A DNA stretch of 64,000 nt from Pseudomonas frederiksbergensis (GTDB lineage Bacteria; Pseudomonadota; Gammaproteobacteria; Pseudomonadales; Pseudomonadaceae): the NCBI RefSeq assembly GCF_003732705.1, contig NZ_MOBR01000009.1:1-64000 (forward strand), given 5' to 3'. Both the position numbers and the translations under genes were made by a program. Under the pieces are notes generated by a model that saw only the letters and a list, made by a program, of their open reading frames with translations, was not told the origin of the DNA and ran no database searches. This document shows positions 9,755 to 19,861 of this stretch, in pieces. Position 1 is the stretch's first letter; each line of letters opens with the position of its first letter.

Positions 9755-9889
9755 GATCGTTCCCACGCTCCGCGTGGGAATGCCGCCGGGGACGCTCTGC
9801 GTCCCGCTGTCGACGCCAGGCTTGAGTCCTGCGCGCTGGTGACGCGGAGCGTCACGGGATGCATTCCCACGCGGAGCGTGGGAACGATC
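9755..9889. repeat. Doubly palindromic element, copy A
   Basis: Outer arms GATCGTTCCCACGCTCCGCG and its reverse complement enclose inner arms around GACGC(T/G)(C/G)(T/C)GCGTC. Each outer arm is itself a palindrome (CCCACGCTCCGCGTGGG), so four hairpins can form. This is the longest of five copies in the window and is preceded at 9732 by a decayed extra arm. Confidence 0.85.
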
Positions 9890-9904
9890 AGTAACTGGCG
9901 TACG

Positions 9905-10200
9905 CGCACAACCCCCGAGCCAGGCCGGCCGGTAGGCCGCCTCGCCGTGCGATGTACGCCCCCTCGAGAGGCCGAGTGGAGGTTCTGCGCAGTGGGCAAC
10001 CCGGCATGGATGCCGGGTTAGCCGCCCCCGGCCATGGATGGCCGATGGCGGCGGGCCCACGGAGCAGGACCGGAGCGAGGGCATGCCGAGCCTTAGCGAG
10101 GCACCGAACGAAAGGGGCAAAAGCGCTTTGGTTACTTTCGCGCTTTTCGAAAGTGACCCGCTGTAAGAGCGGAACCAATATCCGCAGCGCCCGAAGAAAC
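9905..10200. repeat. Degenerate intergenic repeat with nested hairpins
   Basis: Contains the hairpins CCCGGCATGGATGCCGGG (near 10000-10017) and GGCCATGGATGGCC (near 10031-10044), then a stretch rich in GAGCGAGG. It ends in TTACTTTCGCGCTTTTCGAA. Similar compound intergenic sequences recur in Pseudomonas genomes and are often mis-called as genes; that comparison is from memory. No coding signal was found on either strand. Confidence 0.45.
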
Positions 10201-10228
10201 GGATATGTACACCGAACCCCAAAGCCCC

Positions 10229-10274
10229 AAACCCGCAAACCCGCAAACCCGCAAACCCGCAAACCCGCAAACCC
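10229..10274. repeat. 8-bp tandem repeat, about 5.75 copies
   Basis: The unit AAACCCGC is repeated perfectly five times and followed by AAACCC. It lies about 240 bp upstream of the YCF48 gene. A perfect octamer array of this kind is prone to copy-number change by slippage. Confidence 0.95.
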
Positions 10275-10510
10275 AAATCACCCCACCTGATACCCAACCA
10301 TTCACCGACACCCCATACCCCCTCCAGTTAACAAAACATAACGTGGCGTCGATTGTCAGACCTTTCCAAAGCCCGATAGGATAAGCCAGCTTCCGAAGGG
10401 GCTCTAGATTGCAGGTTTCAGGACTATGCTCCAACCAGCCAATCACCCAGAGCATCCTTACGGCGCCCTGAAAGGTTGAACGACCTAACAATAATAATGG
10501 GGGAAGGTCT

Positions 10511-11563
10511 ATGAGTGAGCCTGTCATGGGTGTGGGTATCTGCCGCCCGCCGGCATTACGCAAGTACGCGTTGCTGGCTACAGCGCTCTCGCTGTTGGGC
10601 TGTGCCGTGTTGTCGGCACCGGTGCTGGCCGCCGATGCGCCGGCAGCCGACGTGGTGTATTCCGTTGAATCCGCCAAAGCCGCCAAAAGCCTGATGCTCG
10701 ATGTGGTCCACGCTGGCAAGCGCCTGGTGGCAGTCGGGGATCGTGGGCACATTCTGTATTCCGATGACCAGGGCGCGACCTGGACCCAGGCCAAGGTGCC
10801 GACCCGGCAACTGCTCACCGCCGTATTCTTTGTCGATGACAAACACGGCTGGGCCGTCGGGCATGACGCGCAAATCCTCGCCAGCGAAGACGGCGGCGTC
10901 ACCTGGACCAAGCAATTCGAAGACCTCAAACGCGAATCGCCGCTGCTCGACGTCTGGTTCAAGGACGTCAACAGCGGCTTTGCCGTGGGCGCGTATGGCG
11001 CGTTGATGGAAACCACCGACGGCGGTAAGCACTGGGAAGACGCCAGCGACCGCCTCGACAACGAAGACCAGTTCCACCTCAACGCCATCGCGGCGGTCAA
11101 GGATGCCGGCCTGTTCATCGTCGGCGAGCAGGGCAGCATGTTCCGCTCTGCCGATTGGGGCCAGACCTGGGAAAAACTCGAAGGTCCGTACGAAGGTTCG
11201 CTGTTCGGCGTGATCGGCACGGCTCAGCCCAACACCCTGCTGGCCTACGGCTTGCGCGGCAATCTCTACCGCTCCACGGATTTCGGCAGCACCTGGGAGC
11301 AAGTTCAGCTCCAGGCCGCACGCGGCACCCTGGAGTTCGGCCTGTCCGGCGCCACGTTGCTCGATGACGGCTCTATTGTGATCGTCGGCAACGGCGGCTC
11401 GGTGATCAGCAGCAGCGACAACGGCGAAAACTTCACCGTGTTCAACCGCCCGGACCGGATTTCCGTGTCGGCGGTCACCGCAGCAGGTAACGGCAATCTG
11501 ATTCTGGCAGGACAGGGCGGCGTTCGCGCCACTTCGCCAACCGGCGCCGAGCTCAGCAAATAA
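10511..11563 (+). CDS. YCF48-like exported beta-propeller protein
   Basis: A 350-aa exported protein related to the YCF48/HCF136 photosystem-assembly factors and BNR-repeat proteins. Residues 19-41 form a hydrophobic signal segment ending in SAPVLAAD. It is followed by at least six Asp-box (BNR) repeats, for example SDDQGATW, SEDGGVTW, TTDGGKHW, SADWGQTW, STDFGSTW and SSDNGENF, giving a seven-bladed propeller. GGGGGAAGG precedes the ATG. It is separated by only 30 bp from the MMPL exporter, and the two are commonly neighbours in Pseudomonas. It is best read as a periplasmic partner of that exporter; the mechanism and cargo are unknown. Confidence 0.85.
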   Translation: MSEPVMGVGICRPPALRKYALLATALSLLGCAVLSAPVLAADAPAADVVYSVESAKAAKSLMLDVVHAGKRLVAVGDRGHILYSDDQGATWTQAKVPTRQLLTAVFFVDDKHGWAVGHDAQILASEDGGVTWTKQFEDLKRESPLLDVWFKDVNSGFAVGAYGALMETTDGGKHWEDASDRLDNEDQFHLNAIAAVKDAGLFIVGEQGSMFRSADWGQTWEKLEGPYEGSLFGVIGTAQPNTLLAYGLRGNLYRSTDFGSTWEQVQLQAARGTLEFGLSGATLLDDGSIVIVGNGGSVISSSDNGENFTVFNRPDRISVSAVTAAGNGNLILAGQGGVRATSPTGAELSK

Positions 11564-11593
11564 GCCGGGCCACATAATAAGAAGGGCGGAGAC

Positions 11594-13978
11594 ATGACAT
11601 CCATGACAAGTCATCACCAAGACAAGGCGACGTTTCTTGAACGCCTGATTTTCAACAACCGCCCGGCAGTGATCGTCATCTGCCTGCTGGTGAGTATCTT
11701 CCTGTTCTGGCAGGCGACGCTGATCCGGCCGTCCACCAGTTTCGAAAAAATGATCCCGCTGGAACATCCGTTCATTCAAAAGATGATGGAGCACCGCAAC
11801 GATCTGGCGAACCTGGGCAACACCGTACGGATTTCCGTGGAAGCCACCGACGGCGATATCTTCTCCAAGGAGTACATGGAGACCCTGCGTCAAATCAACG
11901 ACGAGGTGTTCTACATCTCTGGCGTTGACCGTTCCGGCCTCAAGTCGTTGTGGAGTCCGAGCGTGCGCTGGACTGAGGTGACGGAGGAGGGCTTTGCCGG
12001 TGGTGAAGTGATCCCGCAGAGCTATAACGGCTCCCAGCAAAGCCTCGACCTGCTGCGCAACAACGTACTCAAGTCCGGCCAGGTCGGGCGTCTGGTGTCC
12101 AACGACTTCAAGTCGAGCATCGTCGACATTCCGTTGCTGGAGTCCTACCCGGACCCGCAGGATCAAGGCAAGTTGCTGGCCCTGGACTACCGCAAGTTCT
12201 CCCACGAGCTGGAAGACAAGATCCGCGACAAGTTTGAAAAACAGAACCCCAACGTGCAGATCCACATCGTCGGTTTCGCCAAGAAAGTCGGCGACCTGAT
12301 CGATGGCTTGGTGATGGTGGTGATGTTCTTCGGCATCGCCTTCGTCATCACCCTGATCCTGCTGTACTGGTTCACCAACTGCATGCGCAGCACCGTGGCG
12401 GTGTTGAGTACGACGCTGGTGGCGGTGGTCTGGCAGTTGGGTTTGATGCACTTCTTCGGCTTCGGGCTTGATCCGTATTCGATGCTGGTGCCGTTCCTGA
12501 TCTTCGCCATCGGTATTTCCCACGGCGTGCAGAAGATCAACGGCATCGCTTTGCAATCCAGTGAAGCCGACAATGCCCTGACCGCCGCCCGGCGAACCTT
12601 CCGCCAATTGTTCCTGCCGGGAATGATCGCGATTCTGGCGGATGCGGTGGGCTTCATCACGCTGCTGATCATCGACATCGGCGTGATTCGTGAACTGGCC
12701 ATCGGTGCGTCCATCGGCGTGGCGGTGATCGTGTTCACCAACCTGATCCTGCTGCCGGTGGCGATTTCCTACGTCGGCATCAGCAAACGCGCGGTCGAAC
12801 GCAGCAAGAAAGACGCGCACCGCGAGCACCCGTTCTGGCGCCTGCTGTCGAACTTCGCCAGCCCCAAAGTCGCACCGATTTCGATTGTCCTGGCCCTGAT
12901 CGCCTTCGGCGGCGGCCTCTGGTACAGCCAGAACCTGAAGATCGGCGACCTTGATCAGGGCGCGCCGGAATTGCGTCCGGACTCGCGCTACAACAAGGAC
13001 AACAACTTCATCATCAGCAACTATTCCACCAGTTCCGACGTGTTGGTGGTGATGGTCAAGACCAAGGCCGAAGGCTGCTCGCGCTATGAGGCCATGGCGC
13101 CGATCGATGAGCTGATGTGGAAGATGCAGAACACCGAGGGCGTGCAGTCGGCGATCTCGTTGGTGACCGTGTCCAAGCAGATGATCAAGGGCATGAACGA
13201 GGGCAACCTGAAATGGGAAACCCTGTCGCGCAACCCGGACGTGCTGAACAACTCCATCGCCCGGGCTGATGGCCTGTACAACAACAGCTGTTCCCTGGCG
13301 CCGGTGCTGGTGTTCCTCAACGATCACAAGGCTGCAACGCTGGACCGTGCGGTGCATGCGGTGCAGGACTTCGCCAAGGAAAACAACAAGGACGGCCTGG
13401 AATTCATCCTCGCCGCCGGTAACGCCGGGATCGAAGCGGCGACCAACGAAGTGATCAAGGAATCGGAGCTGACGATCCTGATCCTGGTGTACATCTGCGT
13501 CGCGACCATGTGCATGATCACCTTCCGTTCCTGGGCGGCGACCCTGTGCATCGTGCTGCCACTGGTGCTGACCTCCGTACTCGGCAACGCCTTGATGGCC
13601 TTCATGGGCATCGGCGTGAAAGTCGCGACCTTGCCAGTGGTGGCACTGGGCGTGGGGATTGGCGTGGACTACGGCATCTACATCTACAGCCGTTTGGAAA
13701 GCTTCCTGCGTGCCGGTTTGCCGCTGCAAGAGGCGTACTACCAGACGCTGAAGTCCACCGGTAAAGCCGTGCTGTTCACCGGTCTGTGCCTGGCCATCGG
13801 CGTGTGCACCTGGATCTTCTCGGCGATCAAGTTTCAGGCCGACATGGGCCTGATGCTGACCTTCATGCTGCTGTGGAACATGTTCGGCGCACTGTGGCTG
13901 CTGCCAGCGCTGGCACGGTTCCTGATCAAACCGGAGAAACTGGCGGGGCAGAAGGGCAATTCGTTGTTCGCTCACTAA
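11594..13978 (+). CDS. MMPL/RND-family exporter
   Basis: Inner-membrane RND-superfamily protein of the MMPL type, 794 aa. The architecture is one N-terminal helix (about 28-50), a periplasmic domain, a block of about five helices (about 235-400), a second periplasmic domain and a final five-helix block (about 620-785). The internal duplication seen in this superfamily is clear, with LDPYSMLVPFLIFAIGISHG in the first half matching VATLPVVALGVGIGVDYGI in the second. MMPL proteins move lipids, sterol-like or hydrophobic molecules using the proton gradient; the cargo here cannot be told. It forms a two-gene unit with the YCF48-like protein and ends at a strong terminator. Confidence 0.9.
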   Translation: MTSMTSHHQDKATFLERLIFNNRPAVIVICLLVSIFLFWQATLIRPSTSFEKMIPLEHPFIQKMMEHRNDLANLGNTVRISVEATDGDIFSKEYMETLRQINDEVFYISGVDRSGLKSLWSPSVRWTEVTEEGFAGGEVIPQSYNGSQQSLDLLRNNVLKSGQVGRLVSNDFKSSIVDIPLLESYPDPQDQGKLLALDYRKFSHELEDKIRDKFEKQNPNVQIHIVGFAKKVGDLIDGLVMVVMFFGIAFVITLILLYWFTNCMRSTVAVLSTTLVAVVWQLGLMHFFGFGLDPYSMLVPFLIFAIGISHGVQKINGIALQSSEADNALTAARRTFRQLFLPGMIAILADAVGFITLLIIDIGVIRELAIGASIGVAVIVFTNLILLPVAISYVGISKRAVERSKKDAHREHPFWRLLSNFASPKVAPISIVLALIAFGGGLWYSQNLKIGDLDQGAPELRPDSRYNKDNNFIISNYSTSSDVLVVMVKTKAEGCSRYEAMAPIDELMWKMQNTEGVQSAISLVTVSKQMIKGMNEGNLKWETLSRNPDVLNNSIARADGLYNNSCSLAPVLVFLNDHKAATLDRAVHAVQDFAKENNKDGLEFILAAGNAGIEAATNEVIKESELTILILVYICVATMCMITFRSWAATLCIVLPLVLTSVLGNALMAFMGIGVKVATLPVVALGVGIGVDYGIYIYSRLESFLRAGLPLQEAYYQTLKSTGKAVLFTGLCLAIGVCTWIFSAIKFQADMGLMLTFMLLWNMFGALWLLPALARFLIKPEKLAGQKGNSLFAH

Positions 13979-13997
13979 AACCCGGCAGATACACAGA

Positions 13998-14025
13998 AGC
14001 CGCAACCTCAGGTTGCGGCTTTTTT
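13998..14025 (+). terminator. Rho-independent terminator after the MMPL gene
   Basis: A perfect 10-bp stem AGCCGCAACC / GGTTGCGGCT with a three-base loop is followed by a run of T. It stands 20 bp beyond the exporter stop and 18 bp before the end of the convergent giant gene. Confidence 0.92.
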
Positions 14026-14042
14026 ATGGGCGTCCGACAGGC

Positions 14043-17000
14043 TTAACGCGGTTCCAGTGGCAGGAAATACTGGTTGGCCAGGGTCGGGTTAATGGCGCCG
14101 TGGTAGATCTGGATTTTTTGTGCCGGGTTCGTCGCCTTGGCCAGGGCCGACTCGTAGGTTTCGAAGCGTTGCGCCTCGGTTTTCAAATGCGCCGTGGTGA
14201 ACGTGGCCTTGTCATCCGTCAGCGCGGCGTAGTGAAAATGTGCGTACCACAGCGCCTGATCGTTGCGGTTGAACAAGGCATATTCCTGCATGAAGTTCTT
14301 GCGCCCGGTTTTCAGCTGGAGCCGACGGCCGATGGGCCTGACGTAGAGTTCCTGGTGTTGCAGGAGGAACTGCACACCATCGCTGGTCGGTGCCTGCGCG
14401 AGGGTCAGGCGGATGCGCGATTGTGTGGCCTGGTCCTCCAGGCTCTGGGCCTTATTGCGCAATTCGGCAATCAGTGCGGCATCCTTTTCACTGGCCGGCG
14501 AAGCGTCCTCGTGTTTGTCCAGACTGTCGGCATAGCGGCTGAGCGTTTGTGCCTCGCGTTGCAATTGTTCTTCGATTTCCCTGGGTGAACTCCCGCCCTG
14601 TGCGTAACCCTCGATCTTGCGTACCTGATCATCGACTTTTGCCAGCGCCTTGCGCGCATCACCCTTGAGTTGTGGCAGTGGAGTCGAGGCGGGCCTTGAG
14701 GCTGATGGCTGGGTGTCGACGATCTCGACCCAGACATTGGGCTCGTGTTCATGGAAGGACACCAGAGGCTTGTCGTCCATGGGGCCTTTGATGTCGATGA
14801 TGTCTGCGCCCTGATCGGGAACACGCGGACGCAGATCACCGATCAATGCACCCTTGGGCGTTTTGATGACTCGCTTTTTGCCGGTGGGCGTGACGGGTAC
14901 CTTGGGTTTTTTCTTGCTCGCCTCTTTGGACGTTCCGGGGGCTTGGGACGAGGCTTCATCGGCTGGCGGTTCCTGTTCCGAGGCGAGTCGCTCGATTTCC
15001 TCGACCAGGCGCTGCTCGGCGTCGACACGCAATTCGTCAATGAGTACCCGCAGGCGGTTGAACGCCGGCATCTGTAGCTCATCGGCATTGAAGATAGAGA
15101 TACCGCCGAGCGCGCTCTGGGCGTTTTTATAGCGCTCGACCAGGTTGTCCAGCACGGCGATACGATCACCGCGCTCGTAGACGTGAGTCGTCTGCAACTC
15201 GGCATGGGATCGCGCCAGGATCTGCAATGGATTAATGACGGACTCCATGGCCGGGCTGACGTCGCTGGCTATGACCTTGACGCTCAGGATGCGCAGAATC
15301 ACCAGGTGATAGACCTTGACCCGCAGCCCCGTCAGTTCGTTTTCCGGCCGGTCCTTGTTCAGCGCCTCCAGGGTTTTTGCGCCCAGAAGGGGGATTTGCC
15401 TGAGTTCTTCTACACGCCTCTCGATCTCCTCGAACGAGCTGATCATGGTTTCATTGATTTCACGGTTTTTCTCCATGAACTCAAAGTAACGGGTCACGAC
15501 CACGTCGCCTTCAGCTTTCAGTAACTCATGGATTTTGTCCGGGCCGCTGCTGTAGTCGCTGTAGTCCGTATTCGCGGTGTCACGCTCCATGTCCGCGATG
15601 ACGACCCGTTTGCGGGCATTCCTGATGATGTTCCCCAGTAATCCGCTGATCAATGTCAGGTCCAGAGGCAGGTCGGTCAGTGCGCTTTTTTCCCGGGTTC
15701 CGGCAATCAACGCACTGTAGCTTTGCGTCTGCTTATCCAGTTCTGCTACGTAGCGCTGCCGGAACGCGGTACGTTCAGCCGAGGAACTGGCCGGGCTGCT
15801 TTCTTTGATTATTCTGAGGTTGTCGGCGATGTCGACACGCTTTTGCACGTGCTCCTGCTGCGCGAAGAACTCAATGGATTGCAGCTTCAGTTCTTCGATG
15901 CGCTGGCGTCTTTTTTCCTTTTCGGCAGCGATTCGACTTTTGCGGCCACCGCCGACCAGTTTCAGCCCCTGGTCCAGGGACCAGCGGCCGCGGCCATCGG
16001 TTTTAAGCTTGATGCCGGGGTGGTCCGGGTGTTCAGGATGGACCAGGAAGACTTCGCCGAAGCCCGGCACGATCTGCACTCGAAATAGCAGGCCGGCAAT
16101 GGTGGCGTGCCAGGTGTCGTTGATGCGATAGAGGCCTTTGAAGGGGCCGATGGCCAAGGGTTCCGGCAGTGTCGCGGGCCAGGCCACCCGTACGGCGCGC
16201 AGCTGTTCGAACAAGCGGGCGGATGCTGAATCTCGGGCGGTCGACAGGTTGAAGTCAAGCAAGGTGTGGCCACTGCCCGGTGGCTCGGACGGAAATCCGG
16301 GTGCGGCTTCGGTCACCGGGATCTCTCCCGGGACATGGGCCTGGGACAGGGCGCGGCGCAGTGGCGCAAGGGTGAGCTGGGGTTCGTTGGGCGCGTTCGG
16401 TGCACGTTGACTGTCGAGCCGGTTTTGCCCCACATGCAACAGCACCAGGCCCAGGTTCAGCAGCACATCGACCCAAGCCTGTTCCCGGGCGGTGACGTCG
16501 TCGCTGTCCAGGGCGGGCAGATCCTGGATCAGGCTGTGGGTGAGTTGCAGCATCCAGCCCACCAGCATGGCCGGGCCGCGCAACATCGGCAGCACCAGGT
16601 TGTTGAACACCAACCAACCACCCTCGAGGATGACCGCCCAGCGGCTTTCGGCGTTGGAGATCGACTGTCGGTCCGCCAGTTCCACCAGTGCCCGGGCGTT
16701 GCTGTCGAACAGTTGCTGCAGGAGCCGGCCCTGTTTCAGCGCCACGAGCCACTCACCGGTGGCGTCGTCGCCGGACAGGGTCGCGGGCGCTGGTTTGGTC
16801 GGGGGGCTGAACTCATCGCCCAGGTGCATGTGCACAATGTGCGGTTCGTTGAAACCGTTATTGGCGTAGATCGGGCGGGCGCGGTCCGGCAGCCAGGTCA
16901 GCACGCTGGTTTGCAGGGCCCCGGGTTGGGCGATGGCGTTAAACAGCGCTGCGCGGTCGGCGAATTGCTGCAACGCTGGCGTGTATTGCGGTCGGTAAAG

Positions 17001-18760
17001 AATGCGCGGGCCTGCGGCGTTCAGGTCCAGAGGCTCGATGATGAACAGGTTGCTCGCAACATCGCCGTCAGCGCCCGTTTTTCTTTGAAACGCCAATGGC
17101 CGCAGGACAATTGCCTGCTGATCGACACATCGTTCAGCCTGGGTGCGCTGCACCACGGCATCGACGTAGCGATAGCCCTGGCGGGTGAAGCCATGCTCAG
17201 CCTTGATCGATTGTTCCAGTGCCAACAATGGCAGGCGCACCGACAGTTCCAGGCCAAACAGGCGACCACGCTCGCGGGCCTGGTCGGTATCGGCCAGCAA
17301 CTCGCGGCGAATCAGCTCGGGATAGTGTCGGCCAACGTCAACCCGGTGAACCAGGTCCAGCAGATAGGCCTCGGTGGTCCAGTCCTGGATCAATTGCCCG
17401 CCGGTATGACGGACCGTCATCCGGCCTTTGGGGCGACCGGCGAGGTTCTTGATGGCCAGTTCCGTCAAGGTCATTTTCACTGGTTCGAGGTATCCGCTGC
17501 CCAGGTCGCCGACGGGCACATGGAAGGTCAGCTCCAAATCATCGGCGTTGTAACCGGGGGCCAGTGGCTGATCGGCCAGCATCTGTTGGTGCAGGGCTTT
17601 TTTGGCGAAAGTATGCAGATCATCAAGGCCGGTCTGGAAGGTGCGACCACCGGTGCGTTGCTTGATGCCCGCGAGCGTCAGCACGTGCTTGCGGTACGCC
17701 ATGCGATCAATCGCGTCGGCGGTTTGCAGCCATTCGGGCATCGTTGTCTGGATGCGTTGAACGTGCGTGTGCACCCCGGCGGCTTGAGCACCGACGAACA
17801 GCGCCGCGACATCGGTGATCGACTGGAAGCGTTGCTCCAGCACGTCAAGGCGCTGGTCGGCGGGCAGTTTCAGCGCGGCCAGGTCTTCCAGTTGCTGGTT
17901 CAACAGCAGGGCGGCCTGGGTGTCGAAGATATTGCCGTCAGGTTCGTAGCGTTTCCAGGAAATGGTGTCGGCCATGAAGACCTGTTCGAACCGCTCGCCC
18001 CAGGCCTGTCCGAACGCCTCCAGGGACGGGAACCACTCGATGCTGCCGGTCACGCTGCACAACAACACCGTTTCACCACAGATCAGCAGAATGTCCGGAC
18101 TTTGCAGATTGACCGATAGCTCTCCGATGTTCAGGGTTGTTTGAAGCGTGCAGGCCTGGATCAGGCCTTTTGTCCAAGGTGCCTCAAGGCGCTGCTGTTT
18201 ATCGGGGTGTTGGCACAGCTCAGTGAGAATCTCGGCGTGCAGCGGATTGATGGCCGCTTGGCGTACTGCCGAGGTTTTCAACACGCCGCCCAGCAAGTCG
18301 CCCAGCCATTGCCAGCGACTGTCGCCGAGTAATCACTTAGCACTTCCTGGAAAGCGACAAACACAATGGCCGGCAGCTCACGGATGATGTCGGCGATGAG
18401 CTGCATGTCCGGTTCATGTTGGCCGGTGCTATCCAGGGTCAGGTGGGTGGGGGGATTGTTGGTGAGGAAACAGGCACGGCCAAATTGTTCGTTGAGCGCC
18501 GGCGGTTTACCGCTGGCCAAATAATTGAGCGCCACGTCCAGTAATAACGTGAGACGCCAGCCACCGTCAGGCAGCGGTTGGGCGACTTGAGTGCGGTACG
18601 GGTCAAAATCCAGCGGCGGGTATTTTTCCAGCAACTCGTCCTTGAGCAGGCTGGCGGTGACCGAACGCAGGGTCGGGCGGGTGCTGAAGCGGGCACTGAT
18701 GGAGTGCGCAATGATGTCGGCGTACCCGGCCGGGGCGGTCGACGATGAAGCGGTTGGCAT
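14043..18760 (-). pseudogene. Frameshifted giant DUF6543-like putative toxin
   Basis: One gene of about 1570 codons appears split by a single-base deletion. The 5' part starts at ATG 18760 and its frame closes at 18278; the remainder is open from about 18326 down to 14043. Just after LSDY in the first frame, the second frame reads GDSRWQWLGDLLGGVLK, the expected continuation, so one base is missing near 18326-18328. The N-terminal region looks like the DUF6543/dermonecrotic-toxin-like domain found at the N-terminus of large Pseudomonas toxins and LRR ubiquitin ligases. The middle has hydrophobic segments around LRGPAMLVGWMLQ. Downstream are charged coiled-coil stretches (EKEKRRQRIEELKLQ), a Pro/Lys/Ser linker (SKKKPKVPVTPTGKKRVIK) and a C-terminal domain. 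No LRR or catalytic motif was recognised. If the base is not a sequencing error, the protein is inactivated or begins internally. Confidence 0.75.
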
Positions 18761-18861
18761 GTTGCAGTCCTTTGCATGGTTGATGCGTGGACCATAACGC
18801 CTGGATAAATGAGGTGTGCGGTATATAGATACCGCACATTTTTTGATTCACACCGAACCCA

Positions 18862-18958
18862 CTGTGGGAGCGGGCTTGCTCGCGAAGGCGGCCTGACATC
18901 CAGCATCGATGTTGACTGACCCTCCGCTTTCGCGAGCAGGCTCGCTCCCACATTGGGG
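18862..18958. repeat. Inverted REP pair
   Basis: GTGGGAGCGGGCTTGCTCGC at the left and GCGAGCAGGCTCGCTCCCAC at the right flank a spacer. The pair sits immediately after the stop of the FadR-type regulator and upstream of the giant toxin-like gene. Confidence 0.85.
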
Positions 18959-18959
18959 G

Positions 18960-19688
18960 TTAGTGGTTGTTCGTGGGATCGCTGCCCAGTACCACATTCA
19001 GCGCACTGCGCGCATCGTCGAGCTGCACGAGGGTCGCATGCCGCGCACCCAGCGCATCGCGATTTTCGATGGCGGTGAGAATCGCTTTGTGCCGTGGCAG
19101 CGCCAGTTCATGCAGGTTCGGTCGCTGGTTGGAATGCTTCAGCGCCTCGGCAATCGCCACCGAGAGCATGTTGCACAGGTTGGCCAGCAAGTCGTTGTGG
19201 GTCGCGTCGGCGATGCGGCTGTGGAAGTCCAAGTCAGGTTGCAACAGGGCTTCCGGCGTCGGTGCGGCTTCCATCCGTTGGTAGGCTTCGCCGATGGAGG
19301 CGATGTCCGCGTCGGTGGCGTACTGCGCGGCGAGGGCGGCGGCGGCCGGTTCGATGATGCTGCGCACGCTGGTCAACAGGCCGAAGAATTCATTCTGCGG
19401 GCTGCTTTGCATCAACCAGTGCAGCACGTCCGGGTCGAGCATGTGCCATTGCTTGCGCGCCTTGACCACCGTGCCGACTCGCGGACGGGAATACACCAGG
19501 CCCTTGGCGACCAGTACGCGAGTGGCTTCGCGCAACACCGGACGGCTTACCGCGTACTCTTCGCACAACAGGGCTTCGGCGGGCAGTTTGTCGTCGGGCT
19601 TGAAGCGTCCGGAGACGATCTGCATGCCCAGTTCCTGGACGATGCGCGAGTGCATGCTTTTGCGGTCGGAGGGTTTGCGGTAATCCAT
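18960..19688 (-). CDS. FadR/GntR-family transcriptional regulator
   Basis: A 242-aa repressor of the GntR family, FadR subgroup. The winged helix-turn-helix occupies about residues 14-76 (LPAEALLCEEYAVSRPVLREA). The rest is an all-helical FCD ligand domain with DLDFHSRI and later histidines in positions able to hold a metal ion. The start is set at ATG 19688 because the frame further upstream runs through a palindromic repeat. It lies downstream of the dehydratase on the same strand and is the likely regulator of the pentonate cluster. Two sites in the dehydratase/permease intergenic region fit the FadR-subfamily operator consensus TNGTNNNACNA. The effector is probably a pathway sugar acid; this is inferred. 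Confidence 0.88.
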   Translation of the reverse strand: MDYRKPSDRKSMHSRIVQELGMQIVSGRFKPDDKLPAEALLCEEYAVSRPVLREATRVLVAKGLVYSRPRVGTVVKARKQWHMLDPDVLHWLMQSSPQNEFFGLLTSVRSIIEPAAAALAAQYATDADIASIGEAYQRMEAAPTPEALLQPDLDFHSRIADATHNDLLANLCNMLSVAIAEALKHSNQRPNLHELALPRHKAILTAIENRDALGARHATLVQLDDARSALNVVLGSDPTNNH

Positions 19689-19745
19689 GGGGAACGGCGC
19701 GATCCTGGGCGGGTGGGGTGGGGCGCATGATAGCAGGCGTGCAGT

Positions 19746-19850
19746 GATCGTTCCCACGCTCTGCGTGGGAATGCCTCTAGGGACGCTCCGCGTTCCAATG
19801 GGACGCGGAGCGTCCCGGGCTGCATTCCCACGCAGAGCGTGGGAACGATC
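19746..19850. repeat. Doubly palindromic element, copy B
   Basis: Outer arms GATCGTTCCCACGCTCTGCG and its complement, inner arms GGGACGCTCCGCGTTCC / GGGACGCGGAGCGTCCC. It lies between the dehydratase stop and the regulator start, within what would otherwise be a two-gene unit. Confidence 0.9.
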
Positions 19851-19861
19851 GGGCGAAGGGG

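Larger units (their letters stand above)
9150..10510. other. 1.36 kb gene-free interval made of repeats
   Basis: No convincing gene lies between pepN and the YCF48 gene. The interval holds a triple REP-like array (9172-9355), a degenerate stretch that pairs compositionally with 9905-10200, a doubly palindromic element (9755-9889) and an 8-bp tandem repeat (10229-10274). About 10330-10500 is AT-richer and probably contains the promoter of the YCF48/MMPL pair. Open frames in this region run through the palindromes and change identity between frames, as expected of non-coding repeats. Confidence 0.75.

Noticed and set aside
9248..9842. Small frames in the pepN-YCF48 gap that read LPSGLLRYDLHAM or GTLCVPLS
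   Set aside because: They pass through REP and palindromic repeats and match the type of spurious protein commonly predicted from such repeats in Pseudomonas.
10556..14005. A 1149-codon open frame on the minus strand across the YCF48 and MMPL genes
   Set aside because: Composition is His/Gln/Arg-rich as in antisense shadows, and both plus-strand genes have clear families, signals and a terminator.
16266..18119. A 617-codon plus-strand frame inside the giant toxin-like gene
   Set aside because: No ribosome site or family; lies opposite the conserved DUF6543-like region.
18270..18335. Programmed -1/+1 frameshift in the giant gene
   Set aside because: No slippery heptamer or following pseudoknot-like pairing is visible at the site, and the shifted product is not a natural domain end. 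A plain indel is simpler.
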